A stretch of DNA of 64,000 bases from Dirofilaria immitis (GCA_024305405.1 JAKNDB010000086.1:1611001-1675000); one strand, 5' to 3'. Shown: positions 1-15,007, counted from the stretch's first letter. Notes: generated by a model from the letters alone, not told the origin. A program made the numbers and translations.

Positions 1-1414
1 ATTTAAGAATTTTTTGCTTGTCATTTTAAAAAATCTTAAATTTAATATTTGTTTGTTTCTCAAATTAGTTGAGTAAGTTATTAGAGACGAAAGTATGTCC
101 CATTATGTTTAATTTATAAGTTGAATTTTTACTTACCCTTGAGATTGAAAATTCGGTCGCATTTTATAGGCGCTTATTTGAAATGTTTGCAAGGAATCGA
201 CATTGAAATTTCTGCATTCTTTAGCATTCGAATAACTAATTTTTCAGTAAGAATTTTTGTTGCTTTATAATATCGAATTTTTTAGTCATGTTAAATATAT
301 TAGTTTGGTATGGAGAACATAGCAGTACAAGTTTAATTTTTAATTCGTTTATAGAGTTAATTTTAGGAGAAGTTTCCTTGAAGAACATTTGAAAAATGTG
401 TAAATCAAGGATCTTTAAAGCTTTATATCTGATCAAATAAAATCTATTCGTCTTTTCTTTATTATCTTTTCTTTTTTCAGTCACAGAATAACATCTGTTT
501 TGATTTGAAAGTATTTCGTCGATTTCCTTGATTCTTGCAGTTCTATTTTTGACAACAGAATTTTTGGATAGCTATAATTTATTCATTTAAAATTGATCGG
601 TTGATAATTTATTTGTGGCGGAATATCATATGGGGTATAGATTTGAATTTAGCAACTTATATGAAATTAACGGTCGGTTGTTTGAATGCTTAAAACTAGT
701 CTAGGATATTTCTGTTGCAAAAGGTATAGTTCACTAAGATTACTTTGCAAAAATGTAAAAACCATAAAAGCCTTGTAAATGTTACAGATGAAGATTAGAA
801 TAAAATGCATTAATTTTAATTAAATCATTTATAATTTATTTTGGTTCTTTGTGCGCTATTTTTTCTACTCATACATGATAATATTTGCAATTTACATTTA
901 TTATCTTTATATTTTACTACTTATTGAAAATTTTTTGAATTCTTTGAATCCCTCGTCATTTATTAGGCTATAGATCATATGTAATATGTTACTGACTATT
1001 GTATGTAATGCTCTGTTACAAATATTATTTTGACTTCATTATTAACACTTTAAATGTTCTTTTCATTTTGATATCATTATACAGCCATGTTTGATGTTTC
1101 TTAATTTTGCAACATAAAACTACTAGTTTTGTTGGAAATATTTGCACGAAATCGTGGGTCATATGTTGACAAAATACATATCATTCTATTAAGTTTTTAT
1201 ATGCAATACTTTTTGCAAATACTACACTAATATTCTAGAATTTTTATTCTTAACATTTCCATTTTTAACATCTTGAATTTTTTCATAAATTTATATCACT
1301 TTGTCATTTAAAGATGTTATTTAATTAATCGGCTCGGCAAATTATTTTGTACTATGTTTTGTTTCGTTTTTATGCATTTCGTGTTTATATGTTACGGAAT
1401 GTGTCTGATTGCAG
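1..1414. other. AT-rich noncoding flank upstream of the first SCAPER exon seen
   Basis: No open frame here resembles a known family and stops are dense in all frames. The stretch may be intergenic DNA or early SCAPER intron, because the true SCAPER start codon was not located. Nothing else is visible. Confidence 0.5.
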
Positions 1415-4400
1415 ATCACCAGTTGTTGTGCATGAAGTTGTGGAGAATGCGGGAAAAAAATTGAACACCAGGTTACCGCAGTCAGTACCATCTTTGTTCT
1501 CGTCAACCGCAACAGCACTACAGCACAATGAAATATTAATGGATAAAGAGAATCATAAGAAGGGAATAGAAATGAGCAAGTTTTGTTCTTTTTTGTTTCT
1601 TTCATTTTCTTTCTTCAGTTTAATTGCTGCATTTCGCTGTCAATAAATTTGGTAAATCGAAGCATGCTGATTATATTACGTAGAAATCTGAAGCCAAACA
1701 ACAGGTTAACGTCTGTCATTCGAATTAGTTCGTTAAGCACTATTTATGTCCGATACGTATTTACATGATGCCTGTATCACATACTAAATGTTTAGTTTTC
1801 TTCAATTAATGTTCTTAGTGACAGCTTCATAGATGTATTATTATTTCCTTAACTTATTAAATCTCTATTATCTTACTTATTCTTTCCTTTAATATTAATT
1901 TTTCGACTACTTAATTTTAAAATGTCATTCTATGCATTCTTACTGTTGATTAAAGCTTATTTTTTAAATTTACGAATAGGTTTCTAAAAATCGAAATTTA
2001 CTTCACTAGAACAATATTTTTGTAGGGAAAGTCAGGATGATGATGGTTGGCGTTTGGTAACAACGCGACACAGACGACGGAAGAGTGCCGAAGCCGATTC
2101 AATTTTGACTAACAGTAAAGAGGGAGATCATGCTAGTATTGCAGTGACGGTACTTATTTTGATATGGAATTTGAATTAAATTTTGAAATTGGTTTGAAAT
2201 TCTTGTTGTATTCAGTTTATAAAAAATATAGCTCTGCTGTTGATATTTTTATATATAACACGCAGGCGTCTCCAAAAAGACTTTTATGAATGTTTATGAG
2301 CGTTTGTCAACTGGTGTTCTTCGACCTCCGAATTTATCGACTCGTACACCAACTCTTTCGGAGTCAGGTGGACGGGGCCTAATGTATCCTCGATGTGCAA
2401 TGGATCTACCACAAACGAAAGTGAGTTTGAATTTTTTTTTATTAAAGAAAGGAAAAATTTTTTATCCGTTTGGTATACGTAAGCGCTTATTTTGAGCTTT
2501 ATTCTTGACAGTGTAATAGTTCCTCCCTTCTAAGTAAAGTAAAATAAGTTAGGAAATAAAGAATACATTGGAAAAATAAGTTTATTGCAGGCATCTATGG
2601 CAAAAGTAGCATATTGTCGACAGTTACTTTGGAAGAAGCATCAATCAGATTTGGCAGAAAAATGGAACGAAGGCGTCGTCAAGATTTGCACAGCACTCGC
2701 AAAGCTAATTCTGTTCCTACTCTTTCGGCAATTAATTTTGCTGATCCAGATGCTGTTTCACGCAGTGCTGCAGCCTTTAAAAATCGAAAGGTATTTATGA
2801 TATTTTGTTTCGGATGCGAATATTTCTGCGATCACTCAAGCATCGTTGAATTGAGTAAGATGTTATCATTTATTGAATCAGTAACTTTATTCATTGTCTA
2901 TAAAAAGTTCTTATAGATTTTTTTCAAATCATCGTTGCAGAAAGTGTTGAAAAAGAATGGAATTGTTGGAATAGTGAAGGAGCGAAGTACGCCCGCAAGT
3001 TTTGAGCGCATAGAGGTAGATGTTTAGTTTCCTTATTACTACGCTAATAACACTGATGATCAATTTTGCATGATCAAATAAATTTGTCTCATTTTTTAGG
3101 AATTGCCTTCAGAAAACGACGAGGATCGTGAAAACATTCCTGCTAATCTGGAGGAATCGATTGTTATCCATTCCAATTCTGATTATTTTACTCACAGCAG
3201 GTAGCTTAAAAAATTTAAGGCTTAATGTTACATTAAAATATTTCCGTATATCAAAAGAATTTCATTGAAGATCTGAACCACCCTTATCCGAATTGGTGTT
3301 GCCGGATGGTATAGATGCAGACGATACATGGAGAGCAATGACGGAAGAGGAGGAATCACTGGTGCAAGAAGAAGAAAGTTTAAAAAAGAAATTGAAGAGG
3401 TTTATTTGTTAAATTGCACACAAAATCATCTGGAACTACTAATGAGTTTCAAGGTTTTATATCTTTGCTGGACTAACAATTACAGGAGGAAAGTATTTCT
3501 GTTGATGATGAATTGGAACGACAAGTGGCTGCTGAAGGTGCGGCATTGGAGCATTTGGGAATTCAGGTAGCTTGAAAAGGCAGAGTATTAAATTCACTTC
3601 GTACTTGCATTTTGTTTTTGATTTATTTGAAATAAATGGCAATTATAATATAGTAGGATAGGAAAATTCGTTTTCCTTACTTGTTCCTCCAAAAATCTCT
3701 CTGTGGATTTACTTTGAAATTATGAATTTACATTTACTTATAAACTTTCGAAAAGGTTTTGTTTTCATAGTTGGGTGAAATGGAATATTTCATTTCTTGT
3801 AGAAGACATTTTTAGCATAAATGTGAGGAAACCATTGACGCAGAATTATGCAACAACAAAAAGTCCCAGTAACATGGCAAGATGTCGTCAACAATTGGAA
3901 ACGTTTGTTTTCATTTATTTTAATTCTTTTCCATTTCTTTTTACTGTTTATTTGTTTTTTATATTCGATCATCTTTTTTAATTCAATATTTGCAGAGGAA
4001 ATGGAGGAGTATGCATCAGTAAGTTGGAGCGAAATTGTGGAAAGAGAAGTCACGCGTTATCGTAAGCCAGGAGAATTTGTTGAAAGACATGAAAAGTTAT
4101 CTTCGCCGAGCAGGAAAAGGTAAATTAATATTTTTGTTTAAAAATCATCAAATTCTGAAATATGCATTTCATGCACTCCTTTGTAATTTTATTTGAAGAA
4201 ACACTGAAAGTACCACAAAACGGCATCAGGAGCGGCAACGAAGAGCCGAAGAATTGCGTCAAATGTTACAGAAACAGAAAGCTCAGCGGCTGAAAGAATT
4301 GTCCAATAAGGTTGATGCATATTTTAATAAAATTGTTTATGAAGTCAGAAAAGAAAAGTCTAGAATTATCGGAAATTTTCTTCCATTAGTATTATAGGTG

Positions 4401-7400
4401 GAAGAAGTACGACGAAAGCGGGCTGAACTAGATGAGCGGAAGCTTGAGCATTTACAGATGCGAATGGCGAAAGCTGAAGAAAATCGTCAAAAAGTATTGA
4501 GGAAATAGTGAAAAAGCGCGGGATGATGACGTTAAGGTGAGATAATGTTTTAAGGTTTAGAATTTCCATTTTTCTTAATTTACAAGACTCGATACTACTT
4601 ATTGGCTGAAAGATTCTAATTACTCTTCTACTTAATAGCTACAAAATTATTGTGAAGCAGAAATTTTTAGCAATGAACAAAAGCTATAAAGAACCAGCTT
4701 TCTTAAATTTTTTGAGTCTGAACGAATTTTCCAATCTTAAATAGTTTTAAAATATGAAAAAAATCATTAATGGCATGTATTTTGCAGGTTATGGAGGTAC
4801 AGTTCATTAATACAATAGAAGCGGATAATATGCGGCATGATGTTATGGTTCGCAATCAGGAATGGGAGCAAAGAGCGTTAATAATTGCGAACGAACGAGC
4901 TCGGAAAAGTGAGGAGAAAGCTGCCAAAGAAGCAGCAGTTGAAGAACGCCGAAAAATCGCAGAGAATGTAGGACTTTTGTTTTATTATTAAGCTTTTTAA
5001 TCTATTTGCGTATTAGAATGACAAAAAAATAGAATGTGGAAATAGAAAACCATCTGACGCATCCATAATTTCTATCATTTTAGCAACGAATAGAGAAAAC
5101 ACGGGAAAAATTCGAAAAGCAGGAGCTTCTGGAAGCACAACGTAACGAACAAGAGAAGGAGAGAACTGAAGCGGCTCGAGAAAGAAATAAGTGATATTTT
5201 TTTATACGGAAATATTTCTGTGCTGTCTAATTTGAAATTTGCCTACATTTTTAATTCATAACATCGATGCTGATTATGTTTTAGGCAGCTGAATGAGCGC
5301 GTCGCAGAAAAGAAAGCAACGGAAGCTGTTGAAAGTGAGAAATTAATGAAGAAGATACAGAAAAAGGTTAGGAAGTACTAATTGAAGTGAGTTTAGTATT
5401 CACTTTAATATAATTAAGTTGTATATATGTTTAGATCGACTCTTTTTTCACATTCAGAATACTATACTTCAGTATAGTATATTAAAAAATGAAGTTGAAA
5501 GAACAAACAGACAGCAAAAAGTTTGGTAAGTTCCATCATTTTCCAGCAGGAAGAAACACGTCGTCGTTATGAAAATACTTTAATACAAGTGAAACATCGT
5601 GCTGTTGAATTAAGTAGTCCGAGGTCGATGGAGTCAATAGTTTCTTTGGCCGATTTTAGCCAGATACCTTCGGAAACTCCTTATACTTCAATACTCGAAA
5701 ATGTAATTGGTGGTGGAACTTCGAAGAAATGCAAACTTTGTGATATTCCAGTTAGCTCTTTTCCATTTTTTTGAGAAAGCTTTGATGTTTCGTGAAGGTT
5801 CTGACAGATATATAAGGAGCGCGTATAGCTATGTCAGTCCATTATTTAAAAGAATAGAGAGTACTCCTTGTTTTATTACTCTGGTTTCCTAGTAAAAAAT
5901 TTTTAGGATTGATCAGAGTATACAGAGATGTTTAATGAAGTTCATAATGTGCTAGTTGTTATTGATTTGTAATATTTAAATTACATTGCAATTTATAATG
6001 TGAACTTTTAATTATCTGACTATTTTAGCTGGATAGTGACTTCTTCACTATGTCTCATTTCTTAGCGTTTCTCATTTGTCAAAGGCAAATATTGATATCA
6101 GAAAACTAACTTACGACTGTTTGGTATGCATTTTTACTCAAATTTTAAAACCTTCTTTTAATACTTTAGAACTTTTATATTTGAATTAACAATTTCATTT
6201 ATTCAATTATTTTCAGAAAACGCAAATTGATCAGAATGTCGAAAATGTTAATATTGAAGCAAGCAGGCAGTTTTCTTTAGGAGATGAGAGTGAAGTTTCA
6301 AAACAAAGTACAAGTGTTAAGAAACGTCGAGCACGTCTTCGACAGAAGATCCAGGCAAGGTAAAAGACAAGTGATTATCTCGAAGTTTTTTCGTCAAACC
6401 AAATTTCAAATTAGATTTTTATGCCCAATTTGCAGAGCCAAAGAATATGAAAAGTAATTGGAAAAAGTGATTTATCTGAAGTTTATCGAATCTCGCTTGG
6501 AAAGACAAGGTGCTTGCTTTTAGTTAAAAAAAGATGTAGTGTCTGTTTCAATTTTTTAAATTAAGTGATTAAATTGCAACGAAATCATGTCTGTTTCTAA
6601 TATAAATGTCAATTATTCTAGTATTGATCGACCTATTCGGGATATCGCGAGAATATTAAAAGCAATGTTGGGGGATGATGTAATTAAGAATCGTTGCAGT
6701 GGTTTGATGACGGAATCCTTTCAGAGTAAAATTTATTCTAACGCCGATTTACACATTCTTGAAAGATCGTTATCCGAAATTCTGCGAGCATTGCGAACAT
6801 CTGATGTAGTGTGTTTCTTAGTTTTTTTAGAATTTGAGATATACTAAAATAGTTTAACCAAATTTTTTCTTCACAAAGATTTAATTGCTCTAACTTTTTA
6901 TATTCTGATTTCTTCAATTTCAGCCGCAAAAACGTGAAATACTCCTGAGAGCAATAGTGCAGAATGATTTTCTAGATATATTGACGGCACTAATATCTTG
7001 TGCAACTAATGGCGGCACAGTTATACCTTCCAGGTTCTATTTTACGATCATTCAGAACTTCTTATAATTATCGTTAAATGAAATACGGTGCATTTATTAA
7101 GAGAATCGTTTTTATTAGGATAAATGAACGTTTATTATGAACTCTCAAGTTATCTATTTTTAATAGAATTATTATTTTTTTACGAGATAGCTTGTTGTTT
7201 TTAGTTCTTTTTGATTTCCGTTGGTTTTATGGTAGTGCTTTATCGATAAATTTAGATATCTTCTCATGTCGTTACTGTTTTATGTGTTTGTAACTTGCAG
7301 AACTTATTGTAAAGCTTTATCCACTCTTGGGGAACTTGTCAATATCGACAAATTCATTGCCTCAAAGTTCTTTTCTCTAATCGTGTTTTTGCACTGTTAG

Positions 7401-8147
7401 ATGCATATTGCATCAAATCTAAGGTAGGAAACTACTCAGAGATTATTTTTGTTCTCACTTATTTGTGGTAGTTAGCTATAATTATGCTTTATTTGCTTAT
7501 ATCGATCGTATTAATGCTACGTGTTACTTAAATGAGTATGTTTGAAAAATTCAGACTCGATTCCGACCATTATGTAACATTTTTAAGAGAATGAGTTGAT
7601 TATAACTGTATTTACTACTTTTATATTTTTTTGTTTCTTAGATGATGATTTGGCAATTTTCAAAAGATTCCTCGTACATGCCAACCAATTATGAATCTCA
7701 TCGACTTTTAATTGAATCTGTTATGTTATGTTCGACATTTTTATGTATGACGAGCGCTTTGTATCCAAAAGTCAAGGAACAATTTCAAGTATTGCAGCTG
7801 TATTTGGTATCACAGATGACGAAATATACATAAAATTACTGCTGAGGTTTTTTTATAATACCATTATTAATTTTCGATTTTCCTGTTTTTGCTTAAATTT
7901 TTAAAAAAGCTTCAAAAATTTTCTTCGTTTCAAGTGTTACCTAGATTTTCTTATCATTATATTTGAATAACATGAAGTTGTCTAATGTACAGAATTATTG
8001 TGGTGGTATCGCTCTTAGATATTTCTATTCAAAATCTTAGAATTAGCTAGATAGAGAATCTCCGGTTACATATGTATTTCACCAGTTGCACTTTAGAACA
8101 AAATCAGTAATTACTGTATGGTTTCGATAAGTGTTTGGTCCGATATA

Positions 8148-8232
<85 letters not shown>

Positions 8233-10629
8233 CCTATTAATACGTTAATTCTATAGCTTAATTCATTCGAATGGCTATAACGATACTCTTTCGTTCCTCA
8301 TCAAACACACAGGCACGATCACTGCACTACCTTGGTCAGTTCAACTTGATTCTGATGCGGTCGTGATACCTTTCATGGTTTACATTGATTTGATTTTGGA
8401 AACTAGCGAAATACTTCACTTACTCGGATATAAAAAAGGTTTGTTGGCTGATGTTTCTTTCAGACAAATTTTATTTCGTATTGTTTGAATTTATGGCGTC
8501 CTAGTATTTCATATTGTTTTTTACTGACGAATTGTTTAGAAAGTGAAAATGTTTTCCTGAAGTTGTAAATTAAGTTTAAAAATGTTTCTAGTGTACACTC
8601 ATCTCAATGAATTACTTTAATTGCAATAAATTTTGTTTTTTACTTATGTGGTCATTAGGGTTAAAAATATTTTCATTTCGGCCATATTTATTAATAGGAT
8701 CTTTTATTTGCAGTATTTTTAAAAAGTAGTAGTCATTCGAATATTTGCATTTCTTTTAGTAATGCAGGCGGTGATCGTCTTCATTTATTTTGATGAATTA
8801 GACTTAACCGATTATATTTACAGTAACGAATAACATTCCCAACTATGCATCATTCTTAAATTCATCACAAGTTATTTATTGTTAACTTTATTATTTGTCA
8901 TATTTTAGAGGAAATGAACCAGAAGAAACACTATTTGAAAAATCACCAATCCTAAAGTAAGTTTGCTAGAATATTTAAAATTCGGTCCTGAGTCAAGATA
9001 AATCGAGATTCTATTAAGATTTTTTCTAAATTTTATTTTACAGTACTGCAGCTCCTGCGGCAATTCAGCAGCTCGCAGTTCGAATTTATTCGATGATATC
9101 GGCAGATTGCAATTCCACAGTTACCACAGTATCTGTTATATCTGGAACAAGTTATCGTGATGAAATTGATGTTATTCAACTGCTGACAACATCTCTTTTC
9201 CAGCTCTGGTTTTTGTTTTTAAAAAGAGAACCACATGAAGCTGTTGTATGCATTTTATTAATTTTTCGTATTTTCTGATTATTGAAATTTTTGTAAAGTT
9301 TTTTTATAGCGTAATAGCTCTATTTTTCTAATGAAGATTTTATTTGTTATATATTATAACTAGTAAAACTTATTGCTAATGTTTTATAAATCCTTCTATC
9401 ATAAGGATCTTGAATGCTTTGTAAAATAATACATATTGATCTATTATATCTTGTAATCCCAATTTGTAATAGAAAGGGCAAAAGTATGCAAGTTCTCTGA
9501 AAATCTTTTTTCTTTGCAGAAGTACCTCGATGACAGTGAACTTTGTTTACGATTAGTCCACATAACTATGACAATGGTGGCTCAAACTGAGAAAGTTGTC
9601 TCTGCAAATACGGAATTAAAATCGAAACCTGGAGAAAAGCGTACTAGAAATTTTCTTCATTTTCTCATTGAAGTTATTGGATATTTTGCAGCTGCCAGTG
9701 AACGAGCTAAAGTAAGTTTTTCTCTAACTATTTGATATGAGAATTCTACTTGTTCTTGAAGACTTAAATATTAAACAAATAGAATAATGTGCTTACTATA
9801 CTCTCTGTCGGGATTATTCATCATTATGGCAGTACTGAAAACTGTACTTCGATTTTGTGTTAATTATGCTGAATTGTTAAATATATTCCAAGCAAGAACA
9901 TTTTGATAATGATGTCCTGTATTTGGAGTGAAATTGATTATAGAAAATAGCAGTCATCATCATTGTTCTTGATAGTAAGTCTACAAATTTACAAGAATGT
10001 TGTTAAAATAGTAGTAATAATCAATTTAATCCAAAATCTATTAATCTTCGTTTACTTTTTGTAGATGTTTTGTGTATTTGGTTGGCAACGCTCATTGTTG
10101 ATGCAGCTTGTCTCTCTACCATTGGGATATTTTTCTAATCGTGAACTAATGGCAATATTAATGCCTACATTGATCGCTATATGTTATCAAAATCCAATAG
10201 CGATCGATTTAATCAAGCCATCTCTTAGTACAAAAACTTTTGCGATATACCTGGAAGTAGGTTGTAGCATCAATTAGTAAAATCCTGGATATTCCCTTAC
10301 TTTTTCTGAACTTAATGATGTAATTATTTTGGAATGATGCAAAACATAAGTTGGTAGACATCATCCAATTCGTGGGTCCGATAAATAATTGGTAATTACA
10401 TATGCTACTTAGATATGATTGCGCAGACAAAAAAAAGGAAAATGGAATTTACTGCTGATTTTGAGATAATGTGCGTCATTTAAATTCGTTATCAAAATCA
10501 AGAAATTTCATCAACGAATGACATATCGCAATTAAATTTCAGACAGCTCATAATGAACAGTTCCCGGAATCAACCCGATTTCCGAAGAAATTCTGGTCAA
10601 ATGCAATAAAGTATTTCAACAGTTGTTAA
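1415..10629 (+). CDS. SCAPER: SCAPER orthologue (S-phase cyclin A-associated protein in the ER), multi-exon
   Basis: In vertebrates SCAPER binds cyclin A. It also links the TTC5-ribosome complex to CCR4-NOT during tubulin mRNA autoregulation. Exons seen include about 1415-1579, 2026-2149 (motif DDDGWRLV), 2591-2790, 3996-4121, 4200-4310, 4788-4968, 5548-5750, 6066-6123, 6218-6360, 6587-6810, 8910-8955, 9044-9245, 9520-9711, 10065-10256 and 10543-10629. The 3996-4121 exon carries HEKLSSPSRKR, which matches human SCAPER exactly as I recall it. Next come a long Glu/Arg/Lys-rich coiled coil containing INTIEADNMRHDV (human INTLEAQNKRHDV) and a CxxC zinc-finger half (KCKLCDI) followed by SHLSKANID. 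The C-terminal helical region has GYFSNRELMAILMPTLIAIC (human QYFSDPRLIKVLFPSLIAAC). The last exon ends in a TRFPKKFW-type tail. The start codon and several exon phases near the N-terminus are unresolved. The family assignment is firm; the exon list is approximate. Confidence 0.9.
8143..8231. repeat. (TA)n microsatellite in a SCAPER intron
   Basis: This is a nearly pure AT dinucleotide run of about 89 bp with one G interruption near 8153. It lies in an intron of the SCAPER gene. Its length is likely to vary between individuals and assemblies. Confidence 0.95.
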
Positions 10630-11451
10630 AAAGCAATAATTTCGTAATATACATCGGTACTGGAAATTGAATCACTAAAATTTGTCACGTGGAAAAAGAA
10701 TGATGCATGTATTTTAGAGTTTTAGTTTAACTTTCTGTATATTATTGACTAATCTATTCATTGAGCATTGTGCTTTTCTACAGTGCTTGTTCCTGTATTC
10801 CATATTCAATTTTTTTTGATGTTGTATATGATTTAATAGTTCTCCGTAATCATTTTATTGTGCTATTGAGTGGATAAAAACGAATTCAATTTTGCTTCCT
10901 GAAATTGCTGTTACGGCAATCCGCTATTCACGTTTGCTTTCTGCTTTGTCCAACTATTTTTCAACTTTAACTTAAGACAAAAAATAAAATCGATAATTAA
11001 TCTTGCTCCTTCATTTTCAGCCATCATAAACAATATTGCTGTATCAAGCAGTAATGAGATTTATGCTGCATGACTTTATTGCTTTTCTTAGTATTTGGAA
11101 ATCATACAGTCAATATTTATCGTACTATTTCCTTATCATAAATGATTGTCTTTTCATATACAACCACATTGAATACAAAAAAAAATCAGTTTATTTATCT
11201 TCTCTCAAGCAATAATTATGAGAAGGAAGAAGTACGATAATAGTGACTGTATTACTTTTATAGGAAATTAGAATTCGCTTTGTTATAAGAGTTTAGAAAA
11301 TTGAAAGTCGTTCATACTCTATATCTTTTGCAGTTCATAATCTTAATTGAAACGAATAGAGCAAAAGCCATATTAAATCACTATAGTTTACAATGTTTAT
11401 CTGGATTTTCTTCTATGCTTACATTTGTGATTTGAAAGCGACTCCTGAATC

Positions 11452-14400
11452 GTGGATTTTGAACATGAAATCGATGATAGCAAATTTTTTAGCGATAAGT
11501 TGGGGTTGTATTTTGTAGATTGTTCCATGTGCGAGGAGAAATTTTTGGATTTTACTAATAAAATGGAGAAGGAACTGGATATTGAATGGTTAGAATCGTT
11601 TCGTCGATGTACTGTGATGGATACTTTTGGTTCATATATGGATCATTTTGAAATGGAACAGCTACGTTCTTTTATGCGATCGATACTTGAAGCTATATTA
11701 AGAAACTACAAATATGGTGCAGATTTCGAAATAAGCGTTGAAGAAAAAAACGATGCAAGTTGTTGATGCAATGCCTCGTAAACGCTGCAAATTGTTCAGA
11801 AAAGTAAATACATATTACTAGTATTTGGATAATAGTTCAGACTAGACTGCTTAATTGGCGAAATAGCGAAAGTAACAGAATTAAGAGTTTTGTATTGGAT
11901 TATTCCACAAATTTCAAGCAAATATATATAAAATAGTCATACACATTGAATGCCGTCGACAAATTTATATTTGTTTCTCGTGTGATATTAAATGTAAGAT
12001 GTATAACTAATTGATTGCTCGCTTTAGCTCTGGTTTGAAGGTAAGATAGATTATATTTAATAGTTTGCGTTCGAACTAAAAATCACGAAGTCGTTATGAT
12101 TAATTAAATTCATTTATCAAGGATTAATTTTTTCAAAGAATTTAATTTTTTTGCTGTCATAATTTTTTTGCCATCGTAATACATTTTACTTGAGTCTTCG
12201 TTCATGTGCTGACGAGTATTCAGAAGGTTGTCTTCGAGCAATACTAAAATTGGACTGGTTACAAAATGAAACATTTGGTGCGGTGATCAATTTTTCAAGA
12301 CCTGAAAATGGCGGTAATTATTTATTACAATTATTCTAAGGGCTTAAAATCATGTCTTTATTTGGAATTATGCTCATTCTAAGATCAGAAACCATCGTTT
12401 TAACAGTTTTTATATTTCTTCTCATCAGGTTCGTTAAATTCAAAATCTGAGCAATGGTTCCGAGAATAAAAATGTATGCTCTTTAATGAGATCAGTGCAT
12501 TTATTAAACATCCCTTAATTTCTTTAAATAAGTTTGTACAATTTGTTATGTATTACATAGAATGAAGTTCTAACTTATTTCCGAGAATTTCAAGTTTGCT
12601 GCAGATTCATAACATTTATTTGTAGAAATGTATTACCAGATTGCATTTGAATGTAGCATCCTGTGGAAGCAAGTTTGCCGTGACATAAAAAGTATTTTTT
12701 TTTGATGTTGAGAAGTCTTAAAGACTTTAGGACAAAGTGTAAAATTTCTAGTTCTGAGATTCATTGTTTACAATTTCATTAATTTCTATATTCTTATTTA
12801 TTACCATCGTTTTTCAGATTGGATAGCAATAAAGAGGATATGTCAGCAAAAACACTAATGAATCTCAAAATTTTGAGGCGCTGAAAAAGCTTACAATAAA
12901 AGGTTAATCATCACGACTTGACTTATGCATTAATATTTAGTGGAACTTTCTAAAATATGATTGCAGAATCGGAAAGTGATAGCTTTTTGGAGTATCTGAA
13001 AAACAAGTTCCGAAATCTACGTTATTTTTATTGTCTTGTAATCCTTCGATTGAAAAAGTTTTTAATGCAGATCCTGGTTATTAGCAGTATTTGCGAAGTA
13101 TTTAGAAATTAATGATGACTTTCTTTCTGTTTGTGGTGAAATCACTGAGTCATCTTCTATTGATACATTTATTGATATTATCGATACTGTGATAGAATTT
13201 GGTAAAGAAGGTTGTAGTATTAAGGTTGGTTTTGTCCTTATTACTTTTATATTTATCTGCTAAGAATCTTCTATAACCTTCGTATGTTTGAAAATCTTTT
13301 TAACCAAAACAGAATAATTAGATGCCATAATGAGACTGTATTCTCATATTTCATCTATTTATTCAATCATCAGCGTGATTTTCGTATTTATTTTAGTTTG
13401 CTATTGGGAATGTAAAATATATATTGACTTTCTTGGAGAAGGCATTAAAGAAGTTTGATACATTTACAAAAAGTATTGAAATGAACGAAGAATATAGAGA
13501 AGTGGACAATTTCAATAACGTTTTTCGCGTTTATATTCTCTTGGAAATGGTTTTGAAATTAATTTCATTGGAACAGTATCACTTAGTATTTAAAGGAGAC
13601 ATAACAACTGCAAAATTAGTTCTTCATATAATTGAGGGGTTTGTCTTTCATTTCTAAATTGATTTTGATTATATCTTTAATTCTATTGAAATGATTTTTA
13701 ATGAGTTGAGTATGCATGAATTTGAATTGAGTAAGGAATGAACCAAATCGAAATTTCAGAGCTTAATTCTTAATAATTTGCTTGAAAATTTTTAAAAAAT
13801 CTTGCCATATTTTTAGAAATCAATAAAAAACAGAAATTGAATCGCAGTTTTTTCCAGTAAAAGCATTGCTGTAGATCATAATGCTAGGCTTCTGTGGAGA
13901 GTACGGATTTGTAATATTGAATTAGACACTCTGTGGATTGGTCAATTTTAAATCTTCCAGATACTATATTATGATTATTGCAAATATCAAGATGAAATGT
14001 GCACTTTCAAATCCCAAGAAAAATTGGACAGTCGACATAGAATTGAACTGCTGTCAATGGACCCAGCTAATATAAATCGTATCTGTAATTTCGCCATAGC
14101 TTTGAGGTTATCTTTTTCATTTTGATTATTTGAATTGAGCGTTAAGACGCAGCATGAAGTTAATTTTATTACAGTTTTATAGCATAACGATCTTATCACT
14201 GTTTTACATTGCATTTACAGTGTTATGAGAAGTATCTTCAAATTTATTTAAAAGATTCATTCAGCACATATCATGATGTAAAACTGATTGAAACGATGAA
14301 ATTATCCTGCTTGGAGTTGTTGGGTATTCTATGTCATGAAAATGATTTGAATCGTGAATACTTTGGAGCGAATGGCAGCATTCCATTATTATTAAATTGC

Positions 14401-15007
14401 CTGTATATACGCGATGACCATAATCCCCTAGGAGTATGCAGTTTTAAAATTTCTTTTTCTAAATTTTTGAGAATTTATTTTGGAATATCTAATTTGTTTA
14501 ATAGAAATAATGTGATTTGAGCTAGCATACTCCATTTATATTTCACTGTACTTGATTTGCTTTCCAGCAAAGTGGAATGTTTCCCTTCTGCCTGTAATAA
14601 ACCCGGGACGAGAAATATGAAAATCAAAATTCACGTATAATATAATTTCAGAGACTTTATGCAATTGCTGCTCTGCGACATTTAGTCTTAGGTTATCCAC
14701 CAAATCAGTTACGACTTGCTCAACTTGCAAAAGTTAGATTTATGGTCCGCATTTCTGTTTTTATATGTGTATATCTTCGTCAAGATGTAGACTTTTGATT
14801 TTACATTAATGAACATTGTTATATATGTAATTTGCAATTTCCAATAATTTTTTCTTGTTATAGGAACCATCAGCAATCATTGAACGAGATGGTCTGTTGA
14901 GAGAGTTGGGTTTATGTGCTATATATGACCAGGAAACAAAAAAATTCGACTTAAACCATTGCCGCGGTAGTGAGATTTTTCACAGTATCAAATACTACAT
15001 GATGTAA
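11452..15007 (+). CDS. ATXN10: Ataxin-10-like armadillo-repeat protein
   Basis: Ataxin-10 is a helical armadillo-type protein linked in other animals to cytokinesis, neuronal survival and O-GlcNAc transferase. Likely exons are about 11452-11758, 12195-12313, 13073-13225, 13397-13638, 13961-14106, 14221-14433, 14652-14732 and 14864-15007. The diagnostic part is C-terminal: LGILCHENDLNREYFGANG, then IPLLLNCLYIRDDHNPLG, then RLYAIAALRHLVLG and PPNQLRLAQL. This matches the ataxin-10 C-terminal domain order: core cysteine, 'N', IPLIL..C..D..NPF, W.I.AIRNL, NQ. The protein ends in a short HSIKYYMM tail with TAA at 15005-15007. The N-terminal exon is open and helical but not clearly conserved; Met at 11528 is one possible start. 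A possible exon near 12830 and the join 14106/14221 do not close in phase, so a small exon or an indel is missing from my model. The gene lies 0.8 kb downstream of SCAPER on the same strand. Confidence 0.72.

Noticed and set aside
2585..2800. Alternative frame (ASMAKVAYCRQLLWKK) through the SCAPER exon at 2591-2790
   Set aside because: The other frame, with NSVPTLSAINFADPDAVSRS, continues in phase into the next exons and fits better.
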